Positions 1 to 6,322 of a stretch of DNA of 10,915 nt are shown one piece after another. Positions within the stretch are counted from its first letter, which is position 1. The number at the start of each line of letters is the position of its first letter. A program made the position numbers and the translations under genes. The notes below the pieces were generated by a model. That model did no database searches. It was not told the DNA's origin and saw only the letters and a program-made list of their open reading frames with translations. This DNA is from an uncultured Bacilli bacterium (GTDB lineage: Bacteria; Bacillota_I; Bacilli_A; RF39; UBA660). The stretch covers positions 1-10,915 of the forward strand of contig CAPHZB010000046.1 in NCBI GenBank assembly GCA_948629335.1, read 5' to 3'.

Positions 1-1073
1 ATGGAAAGACCTATAAAGTAAAAGGAAAAACGGTTGTAGATGAAAATAATGAAGTGATTTTAAACTTGGAAATCAAAGGGGACACACCCTACAAAGGAGT
101 TACTAATGAAATAAAAATAAATAGCGGTTTTGTTGAAACCGCAAATCTAAGATTTAATGCATATTATGTCCATTATGAAATGAATATGGAAACAAAAGAA
201 TTTAAAACATGTACTTCACAAAAAGGATTTTTAGATAAATGTGATGGGACAGGGAGTGTTATACCAAGTGTTCCAGATGAACAAAAAAAAGATGGGCCAA
301 CAATAGAAATAGCAACAGATAAAACCTATCTAGCGGAAGTTTACCTAGATCCAACAGATATAAGTAAAAAGTGTACTAAAGAAGGGGCGGAAGCAAATCT
401 TAATAAATCTGGAACCCCAACAAAGATAAGAACAGGTTGTATGAAATGGTATGCCTATAAAGAAGATGATAAAAACTATACAATGATACTTGATCATAAT
501 ATATCTGGTTCTGTGTATTTGGAGTCAGGGGGGAATAATCAAGATTTGGTAACAGAGGTTATACAGGAGCTAAATAAGAATATAGAATCTTGGAGAGATT
601 CTATAAAAGAAAATGCAAGATTAATTACAGCTGATGAAATAGCAGAAATTACAGGAGCCAGTCGTGAGGATACAATAAAGTGGCATTCTAGTAAGAATTT
701 CGGAACTACTAACATCGAAACGGAAGCGGGTAATTTCTATTTAGATGGAATTGGAAATACGTATAGTACAACGGATGGTTGGGGTAAAAGAAGATCAACG
801 ACAACGGGTGCGAACAAATATGCATGGCTGTTTGATTATACAAATTCTTGTACTAGCTATGGAGGTTGTAATGTTCCCGAAAATAAAACACAGTATAGTG
901 AGTTTACTGGGAAATATCATAATGTTAATGGATATTGGACAAGCACATCTTGTTCCAATGAAAATAGAGTATGGTATGTGGGTATGCTTGGAAGTTTAGC
1001 ATATGCAGATACGGATTATACTAACCTTGGAATTCGCCCAGTAATTACAATTCCAAAATCATTATTTTCCTAA
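1..1073 (+). CDS. C-terminal part of a large secreted/surface protein with an FGE/C-type-lectin-like tail (5' end outside window)
   Basis: The frame is open from the left edge (first whole codon at 3), so about 356 C-terminal residues are visible and the start lies upstream. The first part (GKTYKVKGKTVVDENNEV, then LEIKGDTPYKGV and a stretch ending NAYYVHYEM) resembles the body of pseudopilin-like surface proteins I associate with gut Firmicutes; this is family memory, not proof. A Lys/Glu-rich linker follows. The tail starts near nt 612 with RLITADEIAEITG and ends with GYWTSTS, NRVWYVGMLGS and GIRPVITIPKS, the pattern of DUF6273/FGE-sulfatase-like domains. That fold also carries variable residues in retroelement target proteins. 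Several Cys (GCMKW, SCTSYGGC, TSCSNE) could form disulphides, fitting an extracellular location. The substrate or ligand is unknown. No terminator follows the stop. Confidence 0.6.
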   Translation, partial: GKTYKVKGKTVVDENNEVILNLEIKGDTPYKGVTNEIKINSGFVETANLRFNAYYVHYEMNMETKEFKTCTSQKGFLDKCDGTGSVIPSVPDEQKKDGPTIEIATDKTYLAEVYLDPTDISKKCTKEGAEANLNKSGTPTKIRTGCMKWYAYKEDDKNYTMILDHNISGSVYLESGGNNQDLVTEVIQELNKNIESWRDSIKENARLITADEIAEITGASREDTIKWHSSKNFGTTNIETEAGNFYLDGIGNTYSTTDGWGKRRSTTTGANKYAWLFDYTNSCTSYGGCNVPENKTQYSEFTGKYHNVNGYWTSTSCSNENRVWYVGMLGSLAYADTDYTNLGIRPVITIPKSLFS

Positions 1074-1119
1074 AAAATAAGAGGAGATGTAACTAAATAA
1101 TCCTTGTTATACATACATT

Positions 1120-1145
1120 CATTTTACACTACTATGAAAAAATTT
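1120..1145. repeat. 26-bp direct repeat, left copy
   Basis: These 26 bases (beginning CATTTTACACTACTATG) recur exactly at 1399-1424. The copy ends one base before TGTGA, the left tip of the palindromic element. It looks like a target-site duplication, though 26 bp is long for most IS families. Confidence 0.85.
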
Positions 1146-1398
1146 TGTGAATTTTAAATGAAAATGTTACATTATTGTATAGTCAATTTTAAGTGAAAAT
1201 GTTACATAAAGATCATATGGAATTATTGCTTTATAATAGGCAATTATATGATAGGCTTATTAGCCAAAGGCTTTATTTACAGGCCTTTGCAAGCCGATAT
1301 CATCATATAATTGGGTTCCTATTACAAAGCAATAATGATGTAACATAATCACATAAAATTCATTTATTTTTATGTAACATTTTCAAAAAAAAATCACA
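1146..1398. mobile_element. MITE-like palindromic element, 253 bp, TGTGA...TCACA ends
   Basis: There is no credible ORF inside. The ends are inverted copies of each other: GAAAATGTTACAT occurs at 1160-1172 and 1195-1207, and its complement at 1372-1384 with the shorter ATGTAACAT at 1338-1346. Paired copies are 35 bp apart on the left and 34 bp on the right. The centre (about 1222-1336) is an imperfect hairpin with arms around ATTATTGCTTT and CAATTATATGAT and an apex stem AAAGGC/GCCTTT (1266-1271/1283-1288). The TG...CA tips and repeated subterminal motifs recall IS21-family ends, so a non-autonomous derivative is the likely identity; the family is inference. It lies between the upstream surface-protein gene and the spoIIR promoter. 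Confidence 0.7.
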
Positions 1399-1424
1399 CA
1401 TTTTACACTACTATGAAAAAATTT
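1399..1424. repeat. 26-bp direct repeat, right copy
   Basis: Exact copy of 1120-1145, abutting the TCACA right tip of the palindromic element and ending two bases before the TTGACA box of the next promoter. Confidence 0.85.
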
Positions 1425-1425
1425 A

Positions 1426-1454
1426 TTGACATTGCAAAAAGGATACCTTATACT
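1426..1454 (+). promoter_or_regulatory. Consensus sigma-A promoter upstream of spoIIR
   Basis: TTGACA (1426-1431), 17-bp spacer, TATACT (1449-1454): 6/6 and 5/6 matches to the vegetative consensus. Predicted start is near 1461, giving a leader of about 97 nt before spoIIR. This is unexpected because B. subtilis spoIIR is sigma-F dependent. A weaker forespore-type match (GGATG at 1462-1466, 17 bp, CATATTA at 1484-1490) lies just downstream. Confidence 0.65.
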
Positions 1455-1524
1455 TAGCATAGGATGAAAATAGGATATTGATACATATTAGAGAAAATTA
1501 AAAAAATTTGTATAAAAAATTTTT

Positions 1525-1552
1525 ATCATCTCACTATGAAATAGGAGATGAT
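1525..1552 (+). promoter_or_regulatory. Hairpin containing the spoIIR Shine-Dalgarno, followed by a T-run
   Basis: ATCATCTC (1525-1532) pairs with GAGATGAT (1545-1552) around a 12-nt loop. Six T (1552-1557) follow and the ATG starts at 1558. The ribosome site AGGAGAT (1543-1549) lies mostly in the right arm. The structure could act as a weak terminator/attenuator or mask translation initiation. The pairing is seen directly; the regulatory role is inferred. Confidence 0.45.
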
Positions 1553-1557
1553 TTTTT

Positions 1558-2088
1558 ATGAAGAAATTAATAATACTTTCTGTACTTGTTTTATTATTTA
1601 TAGGAGGAACTTACCGTGTAAAATCAGAAGATCTTCTTATTCCGAAAGAAGCAATTCGTCTTCGTGTAGTAGCAAATTCTGATAAAGAAATTGATCAAAA
1701 AACGAAATTTAAAGTATCAGAAAGTATCCAAGATAAGATATATGAATTATTAAAAAATACCACAGGAATTGAAGAAGCGAGAAGAATAATTAACGATAAT
1801 ATGGATCTTCTCGATGATGATGTAAAAAGAGTTTTAACTGAAGAAAAATATCCTCTTTCCTATGAACTAAAATATGGACTTAATTATTTTCCAGAAAAGA
1901 AATATAAAGGAGTTACCTATGAAGAAGGGTATTATGAATCCATACTTGTCACTTTAGGTGAAGGAAAAGGAAAAAATTGGTGGTGTGTTCTTTTCCCTCC
2001 ACTTTGCCTAATGGAGGCTGATGAAACAGATACAAATGAAGTTGATTATAAATTTTTTATTCAAGAATTAATTGAAAAGTACTTATAA
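1558..2088 (+). CDS. spoIIR: Stage II sporulation protein R
   Basis: This is a 176-aa secreted signalling protein. In the known system it is made in the forespore, exported to the intermembrane space, and triggers SpoIIGA to process pro-sigma-E in the mother cell. An N-terminal hydrophobic segment (residues 2-17, after MKK) serves as signal peptide or anchor. Family signatures are clear: IPKEAIRLRVVANSDKEIDQ at 28-47 and, near the C-terminus, EGYYESILVTLGEGKGKNWW then CVLFPPLC, with Cys143 and Cys150 conserved in the family. Length is ordinary for a short SpoIIR. The start is set by AGGAGAT 8 nt upstream, inside a hairpin. The next gene starts about 28 nt after the stop. Identification is firm. 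Confidence 0.95.
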   Translation: MKKLIILSVLVLLFIGGTYRVKSEDLLIPKEAIRLRVVANSDKEIDQKTKFKVSESIQDKIYELLKNTTGIEEARRIINDNMDLLDDDVKRVLTEEKYPLSYELKYGLNYFPEKKYKGVTYEEGYYESILVTLGEGKGKNWWCVLFPPLCLMEADETDTNEVDYKFFIQELIEKYL

Positions 2089-2116
2089 TTTTTATATAAT
2101 GTCATATGGTGATATT

Positions 2117-2872
2117 ATGAAAAAGAGTGATATATATTTAAATTGTCCTACCTCTAAGGACAAAGAACAGGATTTAGAGGTTGTTGTAAATAATGCAATT
2201 GAAAAGAAAGTTGATGTTCTTTCCATCATTAATTGCATTCAAAAGGCAGATGGAATCTTACGTACAACTTATTCATGTAGTTCTACCTTGAAACGAAGTA
2301 CAGAAATTGCAGATTTACAAAAAATGAGAAAGGAAATAACTTTATTAAATGGTATCCAAATTCCAGAACCATATGCGAGAGGAAATGAGTTAGGATTATA
2401 TGCACGTTTTCCTATTGATGTAATTACAGGAGTAGTGTATGATTTTAAACGTGAACTAGAAAAGGAAGAAGACATCAAAAAGGCTTATGATGACTATTAT
2501 TTAAAAAATTTGTATGCAGTTCAAAGTGGAAATATTGATACATTATCACATCTTGGCTTTATCCATGCTTTCTATGGGTATAAATACCATAACGATCCAC
2601 TAATTAATGCATTGCTAGAGGAAATGATTCATCGAAATGTTTTATTAGAGATTACACCAAGTATTTCCCAAAAAGGTAATTTTTCTATCTTCCCATCTTC
2701 TGACTTATTAAAGCGATATAGGGAATTAGGTGGAGAAATGGTGACAATAGGTACTTATGCAAATGATATCCAAGATATAGGGAAAAACTTAGAGGATGGT
2801 TATGAAATTGCACAAGATCTGGGATTGGAACCAGGATATTTTCAAAAAAGAAAGTTTAAAAAAATAATATAA
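2117..2872 (+). CDS. PHP-fold (HisJ/HisK-like) protein with degenerate metal site
   Basis: 251 residues from the ATG at 2117, where GGTGAT lies close upstream; an ATG at 2099 is the alternative, and still earlier starts overlap spoIIR. The layout follows the histidinol-phosphatase-type PHP family: VDVLSII (32-38), LLNGIQIPEP, a central helical section, NIDTLSHLGFIHAF (139-152), VLLEITPS (175-182), and GGEMVTIGTYANDIQDIG (205-222). The usual metal-binding signatures are changed: HxHT becomes NCPT (9-12), TDH becomes INC (38-40), the Glu of GIE becomes Gln (81), and SDAH becomes TYAN (213-216). Only the His of the GHLD-like motif (SHLG, His145) clearly remains. The protein is therefore probably not a standard metal-dependent phosphatase, and its role is unknown. 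Its position between spoIIR and mntP gives no pathway link; there are no his genes nearby. Confidence 0.75.
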   Translation: MKKSDIYLNCPTSKDKEQDLEVVVNNAIEKKVDVLSIINCIQKADGILRTTYSCSSTLKRSTEIADLQKMRKEITLLNGIQIPEPYARGNELGLYARFPIDVITGVVYDFKRELEKEEDIKKAYDDYYLKNLYAVQSGNIDTLSHLGFIHAFYGYKYHNDPLINALLEEMIHRNVLLEITPSISQKGNFSIFPSSDLLKRYRELGGEMVTIGTYANDIQDIGKNLEDGYEIAQDLGLEPGYFQKRKFKKII

Positions 2873-2877
2873 CTTGT

Positions 2878-2912
2878 CCTCCCATCATATATTAAAGTGG
2901 GAGGTCTTTTTT
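2878..2912 (+). promoter_or_regulatory. Terminator-like hairpin overlapping the mntP ribosome site
   Basis: CCTCCCA (2878-2884) pairs with TGGGAGG (2898-2904) and is followed by TCTTTTTT (2905-2912), with the mntP ATG at 2913. The right arm is also the mntP Shine-Dalgarno (GGGAGG). It can be read as the terminator of the PHP gene, as an attenuator/translational switch for mntP, or as both. It has a GC-rich 7-bp stem and a 13-nt loop. No yybP-ykoY-type manganese riboswitch fits in this 40-nt gap. Confidence 0.55.
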
Positions 2913-3446
2913 ATGGACTTAATCACTGTTGTTTTAATTGCTGTTAGTTTAAGCATGGATGCTTTCAGTCTATCCCTTGCCTATGGGACACTTGGACTTT
3001 CAAAACGGGATATTTACCTATTATCCACGATTGTTGGCGTATACCATTTCTTTATGCCTTTGATTGGAATGTATATTGGATATTGGTTACTCAGAGTCAT
3101 TCCAATATCTCCTAATATCATTGTTTTAGTTGTTTTAGGTATTATAGGTATTCAAATGATTATTTCTTCTTTTAATGAGAGTAGAGAAATTAAAATTATG
3201 AATTTGATTGAACTTTTATTTTTTGGACTGGCAGTGAGTCTAGATAGTTTTTCTGTTGGTTTAGGACTTAGAACGATTTATGAAATTCCAGTTGTATGTT
3301 CCATTATTTTTATGTGTTCTAGTTTTTTATTTACTTACTTAGGATTAAATTTAGGAAAAACAATTAATAACAAACTAGGAAAAACTGCTACTATGTTAGG
3401 AGGAATCATGTTGATTTTTATTGGAATATTCTACTTATTTAAGTGA
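2913..3446 (+). CDS. mntP: Putative manganese efflux pump MntP
   Basis: 177 aa from the ATG at 2913, about 8 nt after GGGAGG. The frame extends further upstream, but those residues would be encoded by the hairpin and are not family-like. The family exports Mn2+ across the cytoplasmic membrane and consists of two related three-helix halves. Both halves are visible: SMDAFSLSLAYG (Asp16) near the N-terminus and SLDSFSVGLGL (Asp111) in the second half, the paired acidic helices thought to carry the ion. About six hydrophobic segments span the chain, joined by the polar stretch NESREIKIMN (88-97). Length is near the family's usual 180-190. It ends in TGA, showing UGA is a stop codon here. B. subtilis mntP (ywlD) is likewise near spoIIR and rpiB. 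Confidence 0.92.
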   Translation: MDLITVVLIAVSLSMDAFSLSLAYGTLGLSKRDIYLLSTIVGVYHFFMPLIGMYIGYWLLRVIPISPNIIVLVVLGIIGIQMIISSFNESREIKIMNLIELLFFGLAVSLDSFSVGLGLRTIYEIPVVCSIIFMCSSFLFTYLGLNLGKTINNKLGKTATMLGGIMLIFIGIFYLFK

Positions 3447-3471
3447 TTTATTTAATGTTTTCAATAAATTG

Positions 3472-3480
3472 TGTTATAAT
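3472..3480 (+). promoter_or_regulatory. Extended -10 promoter for fba-murA
   Basis: TGTTATAAT (3472-3480) is a perfect extended -10 element (TGn plus TATAAT). The -35 region at 17-bp spacing (TTAATG, 3452-3457) is poor, as is usual for extended -10 promoters. Predicted start is near 3487, leaving a leader of under 20 nt with AGGAG at 3491-3495. Confidence 0.65.
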
Positions 3481-3503
3481 GGTGACAGTTAGGAGAAGAT
3501 AAT

Positions 3504-4355
3504 ATGCTTGTAAATAGTAAAAAAATGTTAGAGGATGCTAAAGAAGGTCATTATGCGATACCTCATTTTAATATTAATAATTTGGAATGGACAAGATTTA
3601 TTTTAGAGGAATGTGAAAAAGAGAAAAGTCCTGTTATTCTAGGAGTATCTGAAGGGGCAAGTAAATATATGGGAGGATTTAAAGTCGTTTCTAATATGGT
3701 GAAGGATTTAGATGAAGCCCTTTCAATTACAGTTCCCGTTTGTTTACATTTAGACCATGGGAGTAGTGTTGCTTCTTGTAAAGAAGCCGTTGATAGTGGT
3801 TTTACATCCGTGATGATAGATGCTTCTAAATATATGTTACAAGAGAATATAGAAATGACAAAAGAAGTTGTAGCATACGCACATGAGAGAAATGTTACTG
3901 TAGAAGCCGAAATTGGGCATATTGGTGGGGAAGAGGATGGCATAGCGGATGAACTTGCATATGCTAAAGTAGAAGATGCTTGTTTGCTAGCTAGTGAAAC
4001 AGGAATTGACACACTTGCTCCCGCTTTAGGAAGTGTACATGGACCATACAAGGGAGAACCTAAATTAGATTTTGAAAAGATGGCAGAAATCAGAAGGCGT
4101 TCAAATTTACCACTCGTTTTGCATGGTGGTTCTGGTATTGATGATGAAAAAATAAAAAAAGCCATTGATGCAGGAATTTGTAAATTAAATATTAATACAG
4201 AATTACAAATGGAATGGACAAAAGCAGTTAGAGCCTTTTTAAAAGAAAATGAGACTGTGTATGATCCAAGAAAAGTAATTAAAGCAGGGGAAGTTCAAAT
4301 GAAAAAGGCAATATGTGCGAAAATTCATTTGCTCTCTAGTAGCAAAAAGGCATAA
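3504..4355 (+). CDS. fba: Class II fructose-bisphosphate aldolase
   Basis: 283 aa. Zn-dependent cytoplasmic enzyme that reversibly cleaves fructose 1,6-bisphosphate to dihydroxyacetone phosphate and glyceraldehyde 3-phosphate. Sequence landmarks: SPVILGVSEGASKYMGGFK (42-60); HLDHGSS with catalytic Asp84 and Zn ligand His85; VEAEIGHIGGEEDG (133-146); LAPALGSVHGPYKGEP with Zn ligand His179; LHGGSG with Zn ligand His207; and the phosphate/substrate loop KLNINTEL (227-234). Length and motif order match Bacillus FbaA (about 285 aa), which favours Fba over tagatose-bisphosphate aldolases, though GatY/KbaY-type activity cannot be excluded from sequence. The ATG is 8 nt after AGGAG. murA follows after 11 nt, so the two are co-transcribed. 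Confidence 0.95.
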   Translation: MLVNSKKMLEDAKEGHYAIPHFNINNLEWTRFILEECEKEKSPVILGVSEGASKYMGGFKVVSNMVKDLDEALSITVPVCLHLDHGSSVASCKEAVDSGFTSVMIDASKYMLQENIEMTKEVVAYAHERNVTVEAEIGHIGGEEDGIADELAYAKVEDACLLASETGIDTLAPALGSVHGPYKGEPKLDFEKMAEIRRRSNLPLVLHGGSGIDDEKIKKAIDAGICKLNINTELQMEWTKAVRAFLKENETVYDPRKVIKAGEVQMKKAICAKIHLLSSSKKA

Positions 4356-4366
4356 CAGGAGGTTTT

Positions 4367-5620
4367 ATGAAACAAATGATAGTGGAGGGAAGCCATAAGT
4401 TATCAGGGGTTATTGAAATAAGTGGTTCTAAGAATAGTGCAGTGGCATTAATTCCTGCTTCCCTTCTTTCCAGTGGGGTTATTGAACTTACAAATGTTCC
4501 TAATATTTCAGATATTGATGCATTAACAGAGATATTGACCTTTTTAGGAGCAGAAATTAAAAGAACAGATAAAAAAATGCGAATTGATTGTACAAAAGTG
4601 CAAAACAAAGAAATTCCAGAGAATATTTCCAAACGACTTCGTGCATCTTACTATTTTATGGGAGCATTACTTGGAAAATATAAACACGTTGAAATGTATT
4701 TTCCAGGAGGATGTTCCATTGGAAAAAGACCAATTAACTTTCATCTAGAAGGATTTGAAAAATTGGGTGCGAAAGTAATAATCGAAGGAAATAAATATAT
4801 TGTAGATGCTGAAGAATTGATTGGAACTGATATTGATTTATCCATTGCAAGTGTGGGAGCCACTATGAATTTGATGATAGTAGCTACTTATGCAAAAGGA
4901 GTGACAACCATTCATAATGCAGCACGAGAACCACATATTGTAAATGTAGCACAATTACTAAATAAGATGGGTGCAAAAATTGAAGGGGCAGGAAGTAGCG
5001 AAATTCGTATAGAAGGTGTTACAAATTTGGGGAGTGCTGAACAAGAAGTGGTACCCGATTATATCGAGGCAGGCACTTATGTTATTGCAGGTGCCTTATG
5101 TGGGAATCATCTAGAAATTAAAAATTTAGTTCCTGAACATATTGCCTCTTTAACCAATAAGTTAAAAGAAATGGGCGTTGCTATGGATGTAAAGGAAAAT
5201 AGTATTTGTATTAGTGCAAGAGAAAACTATTTACCAATAGATATAAAAACTGAGGTATATCCTGGATTTCCAACTGATTTGCAACAACCTCTCACACCCC
5301 TTTTAGCTTTAGCTCATGGAACTTCGACTATACAAGAGAATATTTTCGAAAATCGGTTTATGCATATTCCCTATTTAAAGGAAATGGGTGCAGATATAAC
5401 AGTAGAAGATAAGGTGGCTATAATCAAAGGACCAACATCCTTTAGGGCCAAACAAGTAGTAGCAACGGATTTGCGCGCAGGAGCATCGCTTATTCTAACT
5501 GCTTTAGTTGCAGAAGGAACAACAACAATTGATGGAATCGAACATGTTTTAAGAGGATATGAAGATATTACGCAAAAACTTACAAATGTAGGTGCTAAAA
5601 TAAGTATACAAGAAATATAA
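4367..5620 (+). CDS. murA: UDP-N-acetylglucosamine 1-carboxyvinyltransferase (MurA)
   Basis: 417 aa. First committed step of peptidoglycan synthesis: transfers enolpyruvyl from PEP to UDP-GlcNAc in the cytoplasm. All key residues are visible: Lys22-Asn23 in SGSKNS, the catalytic loop PGGCSIGKRP with Cys116 (the fosfomycin target Cys is present), EAGTYVIAGAL at 234-244, Asp304 in GFPTDLQQP, and Arg396 in HVLRGYED. The two inside-out alpha/beta domains give the usual length. By context (fba next door) it corresponds to the second Firmicutes paralogue, MurAB/MurZ, which in B. subtilis lies between fbaA/tal and glpX-rho-rpmE. AGGAGG at 4357-4362 precedes the ATG. A terminator follows 4 nt after the stop. 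Confidence 0.95.
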   Translation: MKQMIVEGSHKLSGVIEISGSKNSAVALIPASLLSSGVIELTNVPNISDIDALTEILTFLGAEIKRTDKKMRIDCTKVQNKEIPENISKRLRASYYFMGALLGKYKHVEMYFPGGCSIGKRPINFHLEGFEKLGAKVIIEGNKYIVDAEELIGTDIDLSIASVGATMNLMIVATYAKGVTTIHNAAREPHIVNVAQLLNKMGAKIEGAGSSEIRIEGVTNLGSAEQEVVPDYIEAGTYVIAGALCGNHLEIKNLVPEHIASLTNKLKEMGVAMDVKENSICISARENYLPIDIKTEVYPGFPTDLQQPLTPLLALAHGTSTIQENIFENRFMHIPYLKEMGADITVEDKVAIIKGPTSFRAKQVVATDLRAGASLILTALVAEGTTTIDGIEHVLRGYEDITQKLTNVGAKISIQEI

Positions 5621-5623
5621 TAC

Positions 5624-5648
5624 AAGTAGATAGTAATCTACTTTTTTT
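5624..5648 (+). terminator. Intrinsic terminator after fba-murA
   Basis: AAGTAGAT (5624-5631), loop AGTA, ATCTACTT (5636-5643), with a T-run through 5648. The 8-bp stem with tetraloop is a textbook intrinsic terminator. The next gene starts only 14 nt later. Confidence 0.85.
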
Positions 5649-5661
5649 GTGAGGTGTTAGG

Positions 5662-6291
5662 GTGAAAAAGAAAAGTATAATTGTTCTGGGCTTAGTAGCT
5701 TGCATTATCTTTATGATTTATATAAAACTAAGGGATAAAAGTATCTATTATGTGAACATTCAAGACATATATGATAGTATTGAATATTCTCATACAATAC
5801 GAAATGAACTAGAGGATATGGAAAAATTAGAAAAATTTGTAGAATTTCGCTATGAGGATTTACGTATAACTGATTTAATAGAGATGATACGAGAAAATGA
5901 TTACGTATATATAGATAATAAGAAGCAAACGATTCAAAATGCACTTATTAAAGCTGATCTTACCACCTTATTTGTAGGAATGAATGAAGTATCTTATGGA
6001 CTTTCAAAAAAGAATAAAGAAGATATTTATAATTATATGGATACATTGTTATTAGATATAGAAACATTACTAGAAGAAGTAAAAAAATATAGTAAAGAAG
6101 AGGTGTTTTTTATTGGATATTATTATGAACTTGAAAAAGACAAAGAATATATTGCATATTTGAATGAAAAATTGGAAAAAATATGTAAGAGGGAAGGTGT
6201 GACTTATATACGAAGTGATGTTTATTTTGAGCAAAATAAAAACATAATAGATATACAAAGTGATATTTTAGATAAATTTACATTTTCATAA
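5662..6291 (+). CDS. Membrane-anchored SGNH-hydrolase-like protein, catalytic residues missing
   Basis: 209 aa from a GTG, chosen because GAGGTG (5651-5656) sits 5 nt upstream. Residues 5-22 form one hydrophobic segment after MKKK, with no lipobox, so it is probably a signal anchor with the rest outside the membrane. The middle (ITDLIEMI, then IQNALIKADLTTLFVGMNEV, 69-110) aligns by eye with the SGNH pattern in which a helix precedes ADLVTISIGANDL (block III). VFFIGYYYELEKDKEY (148-163) matches the following strand, IYVLGYYNP in active relatives. The nucleophile motif GDS is replaced near YYVNIQDIYDS (29-39), block III Asn-Asp is Asn-Glu, and there is no C-terminal DxxH. Likely a degenerate member; function unknown. 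No recognisable promoter precedes it, so it may depend on terminator read-through. Confidence 0.6.
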   Translation: MKKKSIIVLGLVACIIFMIYIKLRDKSIYYVNIQDIYDSIEYSHTIRNELEDMEKLEKFVEFRYEDLRITDLIEMIRENDYVYIDNKKQTIQNALIKADLTTLFVGMNEVSYGLSKKNKEDIYNYMDTLLLDIETLLEEVKKYSKEEVFFIGYYYELEKDKEYIAYLNEKLEKICKREGVTYIRSDVYFEQNKNIIDIQSDILDKFTFS

Positions 6292-6305
6292 AAATGTGAT
6301 ATAGT
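6277..6305 (+). promoter_or_regulatory. Sigma-A promoter for the BI-1 family gene
   Basis: TTTACA (6277-6282), 17 bp, TATAGT (6300-6305), with an extended TGA just before the -10. It overlaps the last codons of the upstream gene. Predicted start is near 6312, right at the ribosome site, so the leader is very short. Confidence 0.6.
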
Positions 6306-6322
6306 ATAAAAGAGGTGAGAAT

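Noticed and set aside
745..999. 84-aa plus-strand ORF inside the first gene
   Set aside because: Alternative frame of a coding region with a recognisable domain ending; it has no support of its own.
2072..2116. Upstream start for the PHP-like gene overlapping spoIIR
   Set aside because: The added residues (MKSTYNFYIMSYGDI) are not family-like and have no ribosome site; 2117 (or 2099) fits the domain start better.
2873..2912. Manganese (yybP-ykoY) riboswitch upstream of mntP
   Set aside because: Only 40 nt separate the genes, and none of the conserved riboswitch loops is present.
3563..4165. 200-aa minus-strand ORF inside fba
   Set aside because: It is fully antisense to a clear aldolase gene, rich in Ser/Pro/Ala as expected of a shadow frame, and has no ribosome site or family motif.
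6280..6297. ACATTTT-CATA-AAAATGT hairpin at the end of the SGNH-like gene
   Set aside because: There is no T-run on either side, all but two of its pairs are A-T, and it lies in the spacer of a good promoter, so it was not called a terminator.
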